Source: Rhinopomastus cyanomelas | Lineage: Eukaryota > Chordata > Aves > Bucerotiformes > Rhinopomastidae | Reading direction: 5' to 3' | DNA: 64,000 bases | Assembly (NCBI GenBank): GCA_013400115.1 | Contig: VXBP01002343.1 | Coordinates: 1,078,278-1,142,277 of the forward strand | Shown: positions 1-10,685 of the stretch, piece after piece | How positions within the stretch are numbered: position 1 is the stretch's first letter | Layout of the letters: each line of letters opens with the position of its first letter | Made by a program: the position numbers and the translations under genes | Notes under the pieces: model-generated | What the model was told of the DNA's origin: nothing | The model's database searches: none | The model's input: the letters and a program-made list of their open reading frames with translations, nothing else

Positions 1-330
1 GCCACCAGCTCAAAAACCCACCAAATCAAACTGTACATTCAGCCACTTATTTCCAGGTTGTATCTAGACTGTTGTTACCAGCCCTGTTTATTTCTCAACA
101 TCTTGAGTAGTCCAGTCTTCTTCAGCCTAAGCCGTAGCCTTTCTAATGCTATATAGGATGGGGCACATTTATTCTGTGATCATGAGTTTCCACCTTCACA
201 GCTACATGTTTCTGTAGGCTTTGCAGACTCCCAAAGACTTGATGAGCACAAAACTAAGCAATTGTGTTCACTGTGCAGTATCTTCCAACCCGAGCCACGC
301 TGTGATTTCCTCCTGTGCTATCACTTGCCC
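1..330. other. No feature recognised
   Basis: Presumably PHF11 intron. No PHF11 exon or repeat was recognised. Confidence 0.3.
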
Positions 331-334
331 CTTG

Positions 335-600
335 GTTGAACAGACCAATCTCCACTTCTCTTCAACCTCCTTTCAGATGGCTGTAGAGAGCAATAAGGTG
401 TCCCCCTTCTCCAGGCTAAACAACCCTGGATTCCTCAGCCACTCCTCACAGGACTTGTGCTCCAGACCCTTCAATAGCTTTGTTGCTTTTCTCTGGACAC
501 GCTCCAGCACCTCAAGGTCCTGGGATCTCTCTGGCCCTACACAGAAATGGACGCTGGGGGTTTCACGCACCTCACACTTCACTGTAACTTCAGCATTCAA
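335..600 (-). mobile_element. CR1 LINE fragment
   Basis: Antisense CR1 3' region. Landmarks are gagagcaataaggtgtccc, ttctccaggctaaacaaccc and ctggacacgctccagcacc, the reverse complement of the CR1 end of ORF2/3' UTR. Confidence 0.8.
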
Positions 601-849
601 AGCCTCTAAAGTCCCAATTTCTCAACCCGCATCCTCCAAACAACTCATTCCATCGAGTAAGAGCTGTGCATGCAGACCAAGAGCAGCAGGCACCAGGATC
701 AGCATGACTGGACAGTCATTTCTGGGACAGAAAATTATGTCAAGTCTGTTAAGTGGTGTTAATGCTGGCAACGCACTTGAAATATCAGGTGGTCTGTGGT
801 GGAAACACTTTCAAGGGAAAACTATCAGAGTTTGCCTTCTGTGAACAGA

Positions 850-1276
850 AGGATGTGGAGCTGCTGGAGAGAGTCCAGCGTAGGACAACGAGGATGATGA
901 GCACCTCCCTTCTGAGGAGAGGCTGAGGGAGCTGGGTCTCTTTAGCTTGGAGGAGACTGAGGGGTGACCTCATTAATGTTTATAAATATGTGAAGGGTGG
1001 GTGTCAGGAGGATGGAGCCAGGCTCTGCTCAATGTCATCTAGGGATAGGACAAGGGGCAATGGGTGTGAGCGGGAACACAGGAGGTTCTTCACAGTGAGG
1101 GTGACAGAGCACTGGAACAGGCTGCCCAGGGAGGTTGTGGAATCTTTCTCTGGACACATTTGAAACCTGCCTGGCCATGTTCCTGTGTGACTTGGTCTAG
1201 GTGATCCTGCTGTGGCAGGGAGGATTGGACTAGATGATCTTTCGAGGTCCCTTGCAATCCCTAATGATTCTATGAA
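850..1276 (+). mobile_element. CR1 LINE 3' end
   Basis: Sense CR1 from gagctgctggagagagtcc through ggctgcccagggaggttgtgg to the terminal ccctaatgattctatga. It is 5'-truncated with a complete 3' tail. Confidence 0.92.
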
Positions 1277-1638
1277 CAGATGCAGGACTGCTGTAGCCTG
1301 CTCTGTGCTCAGGCCACATTTACTGAAGCTTCTGAACCAACAGAAGCCAAGAATTTAAGTGGCATCAATAAGAATCTTGGTTCTTGATGACAAGCTACAC
1401 AGCCAGCAAGGAAGAACCTCCTCAGTCTGGGCCTAGTGATCTTTCAGGTGCATTGCAGGCTCAAATCTATTGAATAGTTTCTTTTCCAGTACCACGACAT
1501 TCTCCTGTGAAAGAAAACCATTTCCCTATGCATTTCCTCTCTAAATACATTAAAAATCCTACAATTTTTAAGCATCTCTTCCCGACACCGCCACCAAACC
1601 TTTGACTACAGTTAGTTAGAAAACACTTGGTTAAATAC

Positions 1639-1772
1639 CGGTAGATTCCATTTACTTCATCTGTTTCTATCGCTGCGTCATCGCAGAGGGCACAGAAGTA
1701 GTGGTAACTTCTGCGACAGGCTTTTTCTTCACAGCCCACCGTGGCTCCTTTCTTGCGACAGAAGTTGCACAC
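1639..1772 (-). CDS. PHF11: PHF11 third coding exon (second half of ePHD)
   Basis: The acceptor is TTCTAG before 1772. The exon encodes VCNFCRKKGATVGC, then CRRSYHYFCALCDD and EVNGIY, the zinc-binding core of the extended PHD finger. The donor CCG|GTATTT after 1639 is inferred from where similarity to mammalian PHF11 stops (GIYR). The frame stays open beyond it but loses resemblance. The exon is 134 bp and ends in phase 2. Confidence 0.85.
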
Positions 1773-4613
1773 CTAGAACAGGATGAGGTTTAGCAGGTAA
1801 GAGCTACAGGCAAAAACTGAAAGTCTTGTCATGCAAGGCAAATACTCTCCTTGTAGAGGCCTGTAACAAGGCTGGGGAAGAACTGCTCACAAGGGCATGG
1901 AACAACAGAATGAGATGAAATGGTTTTAAGCTGCAAAAGGGTGGATTTAGACTGGGCATTAGGAAGAAGTTCCTTAATCTGAGCGTGGTGGATCACTGGA
2001 ACAGGCTGCCTAGAGAGGTGGCGGAGGCCCCATCCCTGGAGACATTCAAGGTCGGGCTTGACGGGGCTGTGAGCAGTCTGTTCTAGTTAGAGATGTCCCT
2101 GCTTGCTCTAGAGAGGTTGGACTAGATGACCTTTGGATGGCCCTTACAGCTGTGACTCTCTGTGGGGAAAATCAAATCTGTCTCAAGTTGCTTCTGTGTA
2201 ACTCATCAGGCAAGCTGACTCCTGCAAGTGCGTCTCTGTGCGCTACGAGATATGACTAGGCGCAGAAAACTCCTTACCAGCCGCTTTCCTCTCCTGACTT
2301 CCTTCAGCACCGATGCCACATCAAACCTTATATCCAGATTATGTGGGTTATACTCTTCAGATTCCACAAATCCCGAGGAAAACAACTGAAGACAAAAGAG
2401 AAGATGTTAAGAACTAATAGACAGACTCAGCCACAAGTGCAGAAGAGAGAAGAAGGAGACATCTCTTCTTCTTGCACTTGCCCTACGTTGTAAGTCTGAT
2501 TTTTCTCCATTGGTAAAGAGGTTTCATGTACACTGAACAGGAGCTGTGCTTAAACCTTTTCCTCTATCTATACATGAGATTTCACATGACCCGAAGGTGT
2601 AAGTAAAGATAACAAGGTGAGAAAGTGAACTTAGTAAAAATTGTGAACAAACAAAGTCTTGGAAGTCCAGGCTGCCCAGAGTGAGGAGGAGAAGCTGTTC
2701 AGCTAACAGACCCCTACCCTCACTGAACATCTTGTTATCTGCCCAGCTGTTCTGCCTTGCAGCTGGCTGCAACATTACTCGGTACCAAAACCTCCACACA
2801 GTCTATAGTGACAACAGTTGAACGCAGGAGAATCACAGGAACATAGTACAAAGCCTGGGAGAAACCCCCAAGAACGTATTCGTGTGCATTCAGGCCACGT
2901 TAACACCCACAAAAGCGCTGAGCAACGACAATAACTGAAGAAAGGGAAGTTCTTGGCAACTTGTTGCTAATCATTACCTACAGCTAATTCCAAACAAAAG
3001 CAAGCAACCTTTGTTATCAACTGTCAGGCACAGTATCTGCTCAGAAGGTGACAGCCAACTGCAAAAAAGCCAAACACTACAGAGAAGCCTAAGGCAATTA
3101 GTAATTAGTATTAATTAGCTTTTGTGGGAGGAGCCAGGGCAGGGAGAGAAAGCAAGAGGAAGTTTCAACAGTGGAAGAGTGGTACAGTCCTAACAAAACC
3201 TGTTTCAAACAAAACATCCAAGTAACACCAGAAAAATCAGCACTTCCGAAACATTCGCTAAAATGCAGAATTAGTAGAAAAATAAAGGGGTAAACAAAAA
3301 CCTGCAAGAGTAAGAAGGCTGAACGGTGAAGGCCAGAAGCAGACACATCTTGTGCACTAAGTGTACAGTCCAGTCTAAGATGGAAGTTGGGTTGTCTTGT
3401 CCCCTGCCCCAAAGCTGGTATTGTTTTGGAGGAAAGAAGGACACAGGACATGGAACTGCTGGAGAGAGTCCAGCACAGAGCCTCAGAGATGATGAAGGAA
3501 TTAGAACATCTCCCTGATGAGGAAAGGCTGAGGGAGCTGGGTCTCTTGAGTTTGGAGGAGACTGAGGGGTGACCTCATTAATGTTGATAAATGTGGAAAG
3601 GGTGGATGTCAGGAGGATGGAGCCAGGCTCTGCTCACTGTCATCTAATGATAGGACAAGGGGCAATGGGTGTGAGCTGGAACATAGAAGGTTCCACATCA
3701 GTAAGAGAAAGAACTTCTTCATAGTGAAGGTGACAGCACTGGAAGGGGCTACCCCGAGCGGGTTGTGGAGTCTCCTTCTCTGGAGGTGTTTAAAACCCAC
3801 CCGGATATGTTCCTGTGTGACTTGGTCTAGGTGGTCCTGCTGTGGCAGTGGAATTGGACTAGATGATCTTTGGAGGTCACTTCCAATCCCTAATGTTCTG
3901 TGATTAACGGTTCTGATTAATGGAATATGGCATCTGGAGTTGATTCTGCACAGAGAACCAGCTCCGCTAAAATAAAGAGGAGGCACCCTGAGGTGCCTCA
4001 AGGCAAGCTCAAGCAAGAGGATCACAACACGCTTAGAGCTTCCCTGACGTTTCTATAGAATCAGCTTCTGATTTTTTTGCTCCTTGTTTTAGTTAAGGTA
4101 CAGCACGGGCAGTTTTTTACCTTGATATACCAAGTGATGCAAACATTTTCCCTGAAAAGGTTTCAGTCAGCAGGGATTTTCCGTGGTAGAGATGCCTCAC
4201 TCAGTGCAGTGTCTCCAGATCACCTACTGCTAGACTGTGTGTCTAGAACTGTCGATCAGGAACAGACACGCATGAAAACACCACGAATCAACTTGTCTGG
4301 CTGTGCAGCTGTATCCTCCCATCTCCACAGTTCTGGTCAAGCTTTGTTACTTTCCAGAGCTTTTCAGTCTTTGCTGGTTTTCAGTCTTTGGTGTCTTTAT
4401 CTCAGACACCACATACAGCACCACTTCCCAAGCAAGCAGTGGGAACTTCCACTTCAGCCCTTCTTCTCCACGACACTCAGGTGCCCACCAGTCAAAGCCA
4501 CTCACCAGGCAATCCTGATGAGCTGCAATGTTTCGCTCTTTGGAAATGTACATCACAGAACCAGCTTCATTTTCCGAACAAAACGCACACACTCTTCTCA
4601 CCATCTTTGCCAT
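1639..4613 (-). CDS. PHF11: PHF11, PHD finger protein 11 (5' part of the coding region; three exons, gene continues off the left edge)
   Basis: Joined exons 4506-4613, 2278-2385 and 1639-1772, read on the minus strand, keep one frame and encode an extended PHD finger (ePHD). Zinc ligands are visible: CAFC and AAHQDCL in the first exon, then CNFC, GATVGC and YHYFCALCDD in the third. The order and spacing match PHF11 as I know it. The start used is the ATG at 4613, because the open frame through the CpG-island exon has no ATG. A second in-frame Met lies three codons on. The C-terminal part of PHF11 was not found between 1 and 1638 and should lie beyond the window. PHF11 is a nuclear PHD-finger protein linked in mammals to transcriptional regulation in lymphocytes and antiviral responses. 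It lies downstream of SETDB2 on the same strand. Splice sites were read by eye. Confidence 0.88.
1865..2158 (+). mobile_element. CR1 LINE 3' end (older subfamily)
   Basis: Sense CR1: aggaagaagttccttaatct, ggaacaggctgcctagagagg and ggttggactagatgacctttgg. It lies in the PHF11 intron between the second and third coding exons. Confidence 0.85.
2278..2385 (-). CDS. PHF11: PHF11 second coding exon (ePHD linker)
   Basis: The acceptor is CTTCAG before 2385 and the donor is CTG|GTAAGG after 2278. The exon is 108 bp, phase 0 at both ends. It encodes LFSSGFVESEEYNPHNLDIR followed by FDVASVLKEVRRGKRL, which aligns through its length with the mammalian PHF11 segment joining the two halves of the ePHD finger. 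It is too short to appear among long open reading frames. Confidence 0.9.
3425..3904 (+). mobile_element. CR1 LINE 3' end
   Basis: Sense, 5'-truncated copy: gaactgctggagagagtcc ... ttggactagatgatctttgg ... ccctaatgttctgtgatt. Confidence 0.9.
4506..4613 (-). CDS. PHF11: PHF11 first coding exon (start of ePHD)
   Basis: The full exon is 4506-4627. Its acceptor is CCCTAG before 4627 and its donor is CTG|GTGAGT after 4506. Coding starts at the ATG at 4613 and gives 36 whole codons (MAKMVRRVCAFC...AAHQDCL). The codons upstream of the ATG (GVFRI) resemble the GVFQV that precedes the PHD finger in mammalian PHF11, so they may be ancestral coding sequence now in the 5' UTR, or coding in another isoform. 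Confidence 0.87.
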
Positions 4614-5106
4614 TATCCGGAAGACACCTAGGGCAGGAAGACTGGGACAAAACACAAAGCAGTTGATGCAACTACCACACACAAAGCAGAACAAACAGAG
4701 AAAGTGCTTGCTGGCACTTGCGGCTCTCACCGCTCCTTTACCTGCTCCCCTGAACCTCAGTGCTTTGTCTTCCAGTAACAACTACCAGTACAACAGGCAA
4801 AGCTCACTCTTGAGACAGCTCCCAGGAGCTCCAACAGTTAGAGCAGGACAAAAACCTGTTTACTTTCTCTTGCAAAGTCATTAACAAGTCATTAGGGTTA
4901 ACACAAGAGTTTTCAAGCTTGCCCACAATAGCTCCAAAAACAAGTACAAGAGCAGGCAAACAAGTCACATCCAGATGCGAAACCCTTTTTATTTGGAGGA
5001 GGTCAATCACCTCACAGCAGCCCTTCCTTTCCTGGGTCTGTAAGTCTAGTGAGGAGAGAAAGCAGCTGTTCCCAAACTTCTCCACATTTCAGCTTACAGA
5101 AAACAA

Positions 5107-5182
5107 GAATCATAGAATCATTAGGGATTGGAAGGGACCCCGAAAGGTCATCTAGTCCAATCCCCCTGCCACAGCAGGATCT
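5107..5182 (-). mobile_element. Short CR1 3' tail
   Basis: Antisense terminal CR1 segment only (aatcattagggattggaag ... cctgccacagcaggatc), severely 5'-truncated. Confidence 0.9.
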
Positions 5183-7094
5183 CTTCACTGGAGAAGTTAT
5201 AGAATCAGAAACAAACACCTATTCCTCACTATAAACAGCGTGTAGCAAAGCAGCATGGAGAGGCTTGCGAGTAAAAGGGGGAGGAAGGCAGCACCAGAAA
5301 TGAGAGATCTGAACATCCTCTCCTAATGAGGTGGAGCACTTACAAGAGTGGCATCTCTCTACATTGGAACTTGCCCCAGGGACGTCTGTTCTCTTTTTTG
5401 ACCATGCCCACTCGAGCTTTACCTGTTCCTCTTCATACACACTCTTGTCCCTCCAGCAGCTGCAAAATTTTATAGGCCAGCTGCTTAATTCACACAACAG
5501 CCTAAATGCTTCTGGATAAGCCTTTATCCGTGTCCCCCACCAGTAGTTTAGAGCATCACACCACACATTAACAGCAGAAGTTTTACTTTGTCTGTTGTTT
5601 CTGTGCAAGTCCACCACAGAAATCTTCCAACAATGTCCAGCTTCTACTAGGTGTGATACTCCAAACCAAACCGCCCTTTGCTGGAGACGTCACCTCTGAC
5701 AGCACAAATTCCTGCAGGACAAGGGTGAAAAACGTTTGCTTTTACTTTCAGGAAATAAGAAGATCTGAAGTTAAACTACTCTAGTGTGAGGCAGGAAGGT
5801 CTAAGTACAAAACAGACAGGAAATCTCACAATCCAACAGATCTCTCAACCTTTCTGTGGCTTTCAACAGCCAACTTCAGCTCTCGTTAGCTCTCATCTCC
5901 CTTCAACAGCACCAAAAAAAGAAGGGGATTTCCCCCTCAGCCCCAGATCTGCAACTGCAGAATTTACTTAATCACAGCAAGTCACTTTGCCTCCACATAT
6001 CTGGGATTTTTTTCCCCATCTTTCTATCTCTCATAAGCAAGAGTAGGGATTGATCTCCAATAGTCGTCTACACAGTGACCATCAATCACACCAATCTCAG
6101 AACTGCAGCAGTAAACAATTGGGAAACAGATACAGATGTATGGAAATACTAGAACCAGAACAGCAAACAGAAAGAAATTAAAAAGCAGAACATGCTGGAG
6201 TTTGAACTTGGGAAGAGTTCTCTACAGCAAACTAATACCTGAAACTGATGCAGATACATAGGCTCTGCTCAGGCCCAGTCAGAGGATCCAGCTCCACCAG
6301 GTCTGGGAGTTTCTTGAGGAAGAGGTTCAAGGTGGAGTCTACACTCCTAAGTGTTCTCACCGGTTCAGGAGATACTCTGGTGCTGCAGAACAGAAGACAC
6401 TCAGCCAAGGTCAGCCTTGGGGTTACTCCAATCCCTCAGCAGGAACCCTGAGGTCGTGGAAGGCCAGCTCTTGGCCATTTCTTGCTGCAAAAGTGGCCAA
6501 CCTGCATTCGCTGCCCTGGTTAGCTCAGTATTCTCTCCCCTACAGGAATGCAGCTTCAGCCCTGTGCTCCTCCCAAGCTTTCTGCTACAGACCACTTCCA
6601 GGCAGAGAATAGTGACATTAGCAGGACAATGGATCTGGCTGGCTGCTCTCAAGTGAAAGGCTACAGGCAAGGTGGTAGTTCCATCATCAGATTACATTTT
6701 GCCCAAACAATTCCCTGCTTTTGCTGGTTTTGAGCCTGCCACTCACAGACTCCACTGGATGCCCAAGAGAGCATTAGTCCTTACTTAACTCCTCCAGTAA
6801 CTGTTGTGACAGCACAGGTCTGGTGTTCTTTCTCACACCATCTCTTTTTCAAATTGAAGAACCTGCAACTACTAAGCTGTTCCTTGTATAGAAGCTGCCA
6901 ACACATCTTTGATCTTAGTCGGCTACAATCTACAATACACAGTTACAATGACACTCTGTAGGTTTTTTCTTATTTTGATAACAATTCTTCATCTTTCACT
7001 TCCATTTTAGACCGCTTCTGAGCATGGAACTGACCCTTGCACTGAACGACATATTATAGCTCCCCAGATCTCTTTCCAAAGTGGTATCAGACAA

Positions 7095-7570
7095 TCACTG
7101 ACTCAGATTGGAGAAGACCTTCAAGATCATCAAGTCCAACCAACCACCTTATTCTACCAAGTTAACTCCTAGACTGTATCTTCAAGCAGCACGTCTAAAC
7201 GACCTTTAAACACATCCAGGGATGGTAACTCAACTACCTCCCTGGGCAGCCTGTTCCAACACTTGACTACCCTTTCAGTGAAAATTCCTAATGTCTAGAC
7301 TAAACCTCCCCTGGTGCAGCTTGAGGCCCTTCTCTCTTGTTCTGTCTCCAGTTACTTGTGAGAAGAGACCAGCATCCACCTCTCTATAACATCCCTTCGA
7401 GTAGTTGTAGAGTAATAAGGTCTCCCCTCAGTTTTGTCTTCCCCAGGCTAAACAGCTCCAGCTCCCTCAGCTGCCCCTCATAAGATGTTGTCCAGGCCCT
7501 TCAGCAGCTTCCTTGCCCTTCTGTACACCCACCCAGCTCCAGCACCCCAATGTCTTTCCTGAACTGATAC
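7095..7570 (-). mobile_element. CR1 LINE fragment
   Basis: Antisense older CR1: cttcaagatcatcaagtccaa, ctgggcagcctgttccaacac and aggctaaacagctccagctcc. Confidence 0.88.
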
Positions 7571-8439
7571 AGAAGGCATGATGAGCGTAATGATTGTTGC
7601 TCTGACACACACATCATTTTCCACGCTTTAATGCCAGGTTTCCACCTGGTATTTTATGGCCAGGTGGAAAGTACTAAAGTACTTCTGCAACTCTCCACAC
7701 CCAGCTTTCACTGCCACAGGACCAAACTGCAGGAACCTCAGGTAACTAATTCATCTATAAGAGCTGGAGGCCATTCCACTACCCTCCACCAGTGACAGTG
7801 CAAGTGAAGCTCCAAAACACAAGACAGATAAGAAGGAGCTGAAGGAAGCAGTCCCATGCCTCTGGCTGCTTGAGAAGGAAGGTTACATGAAACGAAACAG
7901 AAAGTAAAAAGGACAAAGGAAGCTGCTGGCAAGTGCACAGGGATTGGGACACTGCCAAACACACCCTGCTGAGACATCACCCGTGTGCCTAAGTCTCCAG
8001 ACCCAACTCTCAAAGCGCCCTCGCACGTAAATACAGACATTTTACACGGGAGGAAACTGAGGCACAATGTCTCCCAGCATATCTGTAAGGGAGAACACAG
8101 GAAAGAACCCAAATTCCCTGACTGCCACCTCGCTGCTGAAATGCACTGCTCCAGCTCCTGCTCTGCTCTCCTCTCCTCTTCAGCCCAATCCAGTGAAGGA
8201 CTTCACCTGAAGCAGTGAGAAAGAAGGAAGCTGCACCCCTGTTACCCAACACTCACTGTGTCCTCAGCATTGTGTGAGGAAAGGAGCGCTGCTGGTCACA
8301 CATCTGCTGGGCAGGACCCACACGGGCCCTTCCTGTTACAACCCAAGTGACAACCCCACCGAGCTCTCGCCAGCCTTCAGAACAAAACCAAACACGTCTT
8401 TCTGCTCACACCCGGCCTGCTACGGGTGAACCACAGAAC

Positions 8440-9030
8440 GGCTCAGGTCGGTAGGGCCACCAAAATCCAGCTAAGGTCGGACCCCAGTTCCAACCCCGAG
8501 TCTACGGCCAGGACCACCTCTCCCTCGCCCAGGTCGCTCAGAGCCCAGCGAGGGCACCTGTGACCGGGGCCTGACTGCGGGGGGCACCGCCCCGGGCGGC
8601 TGCGAGCCGAGCACAGGCCCGATCGCTGCGGGGGAACCCGGCGCGACCCACCGAGCGCTGCCCATCGCTCCGTGTCTACTCACCGCGGGCCCAGGGAGGC
8701 ACCCACCGTGTCCTCAGCGCCCGGCCCGCACCGCGGCCGCTGCTGGACGCCCCCCGCCACCGCGACTCTCCCGCGCGGAAGTGGGCGGCGCCAGCCTGGC
8801 ACGGAGCACGCGCGCCTGGCGCGGAGGGGGGGCCTCGTCGGCGCTGACTGGCTGCGGGGAAGGGTCAAGGGGCTGCCGACTGCGTCCGGGTGGTGCGGGT
8901 GCTGCACCCGCTCCGGCAGTCGTCTGCGAAGAGGATTTCCTTGCGGGGACGGGAATAGCCCGCGTCCCCCCGCCGGTGATTTTTCGCATGTTCCTTAGCG
9001 AGACAGGGGCGGCAGGTAAGGGGCCTCGTG
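8440..9030. promoter_or_regulatory. PHF11: CpG island, PHF11 promoter
   Basis: This is a dense run of CG dinucleotides and GC-rich sequence (for example gcgcggaagtgggcggcg near 8774) in an otherwise AT-leaning region. It sits immediately upstream of the PHF11 donor at 8683. Long open frames across it on both strands reflect GC richness and match nothing I recognise. Confidence 0.7.
8684..8800 (-). other. PHF11: Probable non-coding first exon of PHF11 (5' end approximate)
   Basis: A consensus donor (GCG|GTGAGT) lies at 8683 on the minus strand inside a CpG island. Joining it to the exon at 4627 gives the frame ...WARGVFRI-M. That frame has no ATG back to an in-frame stop at about 8865, so the exon is probably 5' UTR. 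The transcription start is a guess. Confidence 0.5.
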
Positions 9031-9129
9031 TGATAGCGAGGATGTGATGGAAGGACAGTGTGGAGCTGGATAGTGACGGGACCCGCCTTCAGACCCTTCA
9101 CCTAGTCAGTCCCTCCACGGAAAACTAGA

Positions 9130-10685
9130 GGCAATGTAGGCCCCCTGTTGAATGAAGCGGGTGCCCTGAAGACAGAGGATACAGAGAAAGCAGATTATGT
9201 ACTTCTGGGCGATGTCCTGCTGTCAAGCGCCAGACCACTGAGGCCCCAGAGGAAGCTGAGACACGTTTGCCCTGGTTGATGAGGACTGGGTTAGGGATCA
9301 GCTGGGCAAACTGGATGTGCATACATCCATGGGCCCTGATGGGATGCACCCGCGTGCACTAAGGGAGATGGCAGAAGGCATTGCTAGGCCACTCTCCATC
9401 ATCTTTGCTAAGTCCTGGAGATCAGGAGAGATGCCTGGGGACTGGAGGTTAGCAAATGTGACTCCAATCTTCAAAAACGGGTAAGAAGGAGGACCCAGGT
9501 AACTATAGATCAGTCAGCCTCACCTCCATCCCAGGAAAGGTGGCGGAACCATTTATCTTTGACGCTGTCTCTGGGCACATCAAGGACAGAAGGGTCATTA
9601 GGGACAGTCAGCAAGGCTTCACCAAGGGGAAGTTATGCTTGACCAACCTGATAGCCTTTTATTGAGGGCATAACCAGGTGGATGGATGATGGCAGAGCAG
9701 TGGATGTGGTTCATCTCGACTCTAGTAAGGCACTTGGCACAGTCTCTCACAGCACCCTCACAGCCAAACTGAGGCACCGTGGTCTAGATGATTTGGTACT
9801 GAGGTGGATCATGAACTGGCTGCAGGATAGAAGCCAGAGAGCAGTGGCGAATGGGACAGAATTTGGTTGGAGGCCTGTATCTAGTGGAGGCCCCCAAGGG
9901 TTGGTACTGGGACCAGTATTATTAAATTTAGAATCATTAGGGATTGGAAGGGACCTCGAAAGATCATCTAGTCCAATCCCCCTGACACAGCAGGATCACT
10001 CAGACCAAGTCACACAGTCAGTCAGGGTTAGAAGGGACCACAGGATTATCCAGTTCCAACTCCTCTACCATGGGCAGGGACGCCCCACCCTCAATCAGGC
10101 TGGCCAGAGTCTAATCCAGCCTGGCATTCATTAATGACTTGGCTGAGGGATTAGAAAGCACTGTCAACAAGTCTGCTGGTGACACAAAGCTGGGAGGAGG
10201 GGCCAACTCCTCAGCAGGCCATGCTGCCAGTCAGTGGGACATGGACAGGCTGGAGAGTTGGGCAGGGAGAAATTTAATGAACTATAACAAGGGCAAGTGT
10301 AGTTATGCATCTGGGCAAGAACCACCCCAGGTACCAGTACAGGTTGGGGACTGACTTGTCAGAGAGCAGTGTAGGAGAAAGGGACCTGGAGGTGCTGGTG
10401 GACAACAGGTTGACTATGAGCCAGCAATGTGCCCTTGTGGCCAAGAAAGCCAATGGCATCCCGGGGTGGATCAGAAAGGGGGAGGTTAGCAGATCAAGAG
10501 AGGGTCTCCTCCCCCTCCACTCTGCCCTGGGTGAGACCGCATCTAGAATCTTGTGACCATTTCTGGGCCTTTCAGTTCAAAGAGGATATGGAACTCTGGA
10601 GAGTCCAGCGCAGAGCCACACAGATGATAGAGTGGAGAGGCTGCATCTGCCAGGAGAAGTGGACAGGACAGGTGACTCTACAATG
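9130..10685 (+). mobile_element. CR1 LINE ORF2 (reverse transcriptase) relic with nested CR1 insert
   Basis: Translation in shifting frames shows CR1 reverse-transcriptase blocks: GPDGMHPRALREMAEGIARP, GDWRLANVTPIFK, YRSVSLTSIPGKV, QQGFTKGKLCLTNLIAFY, SHSTLTAKLRHRGLDDLVLR, GPQGLVLGPVL, then FINDLAEGLEST, GDTKLGG and LEVLVDNRLTMSQQCALVAK. Frameshifts and stops make it non-functional. The sequence is interrupted between GPVLLN and INDLAEG by an antisense CR1 chimera (about 9930-10128). Confidence 0.88.
9930..10128 (-). mobile_element. Chimeric CR1 tail inserted into the ORF2 relic
   Basis: The plus strand reads gaatcattagggattggaag ... cagaccaagtcacacagtcagt, then ggttagaagggaccacagg and a second CR1-like segment (ccatgggcagggacgcccc). 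It is flanked by the two halves of the older CR1 reverse-transcriptase frame, so it inserted later. Confidence 0.75.

Larger units (their letters stand above)
4628..8683 (-). other. PHF11: PHF11 first intron
   Basis: It lies between the CpG-island donor at 8683 and the acceptor at 4628. It contains a short CR1 tail (about 5107-5182) and a larger CR1 fragment (about 7095-7570). The 132-codon open frame at 5219-5617 (minus) matches nothing I know. Confidence 0.55.

Noticed and set aside
221..844. 207-codon plus-strand open frame
   Set aside because: It lies largely across an antisense CR1 fragment, has no splice or family support, and its composition looks random.
1467..1536. Possible next PHF11 exon after acceptor TTTCACAG at about 1518
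   Set aside because: In the required phase it encodes RMSWYWKRNYSIDLSLQCT then stop, with no resemblance to the remaining ePHD or C-terminus of PHF11.
5219..5617. 132-codon minus-strand open frame in PHF11 intron 1
   Set aside because: No recognisable domain, no matching splice sites to PHF11 exons, and no coding bias visible. Treated as chance.
8471..9101. Long GC-rich open frames on both strands of the CpG island
   Set aside because: Arg/Pro/Ala-rich translations are typical of CpG-island artefacts. None matches a protein family.
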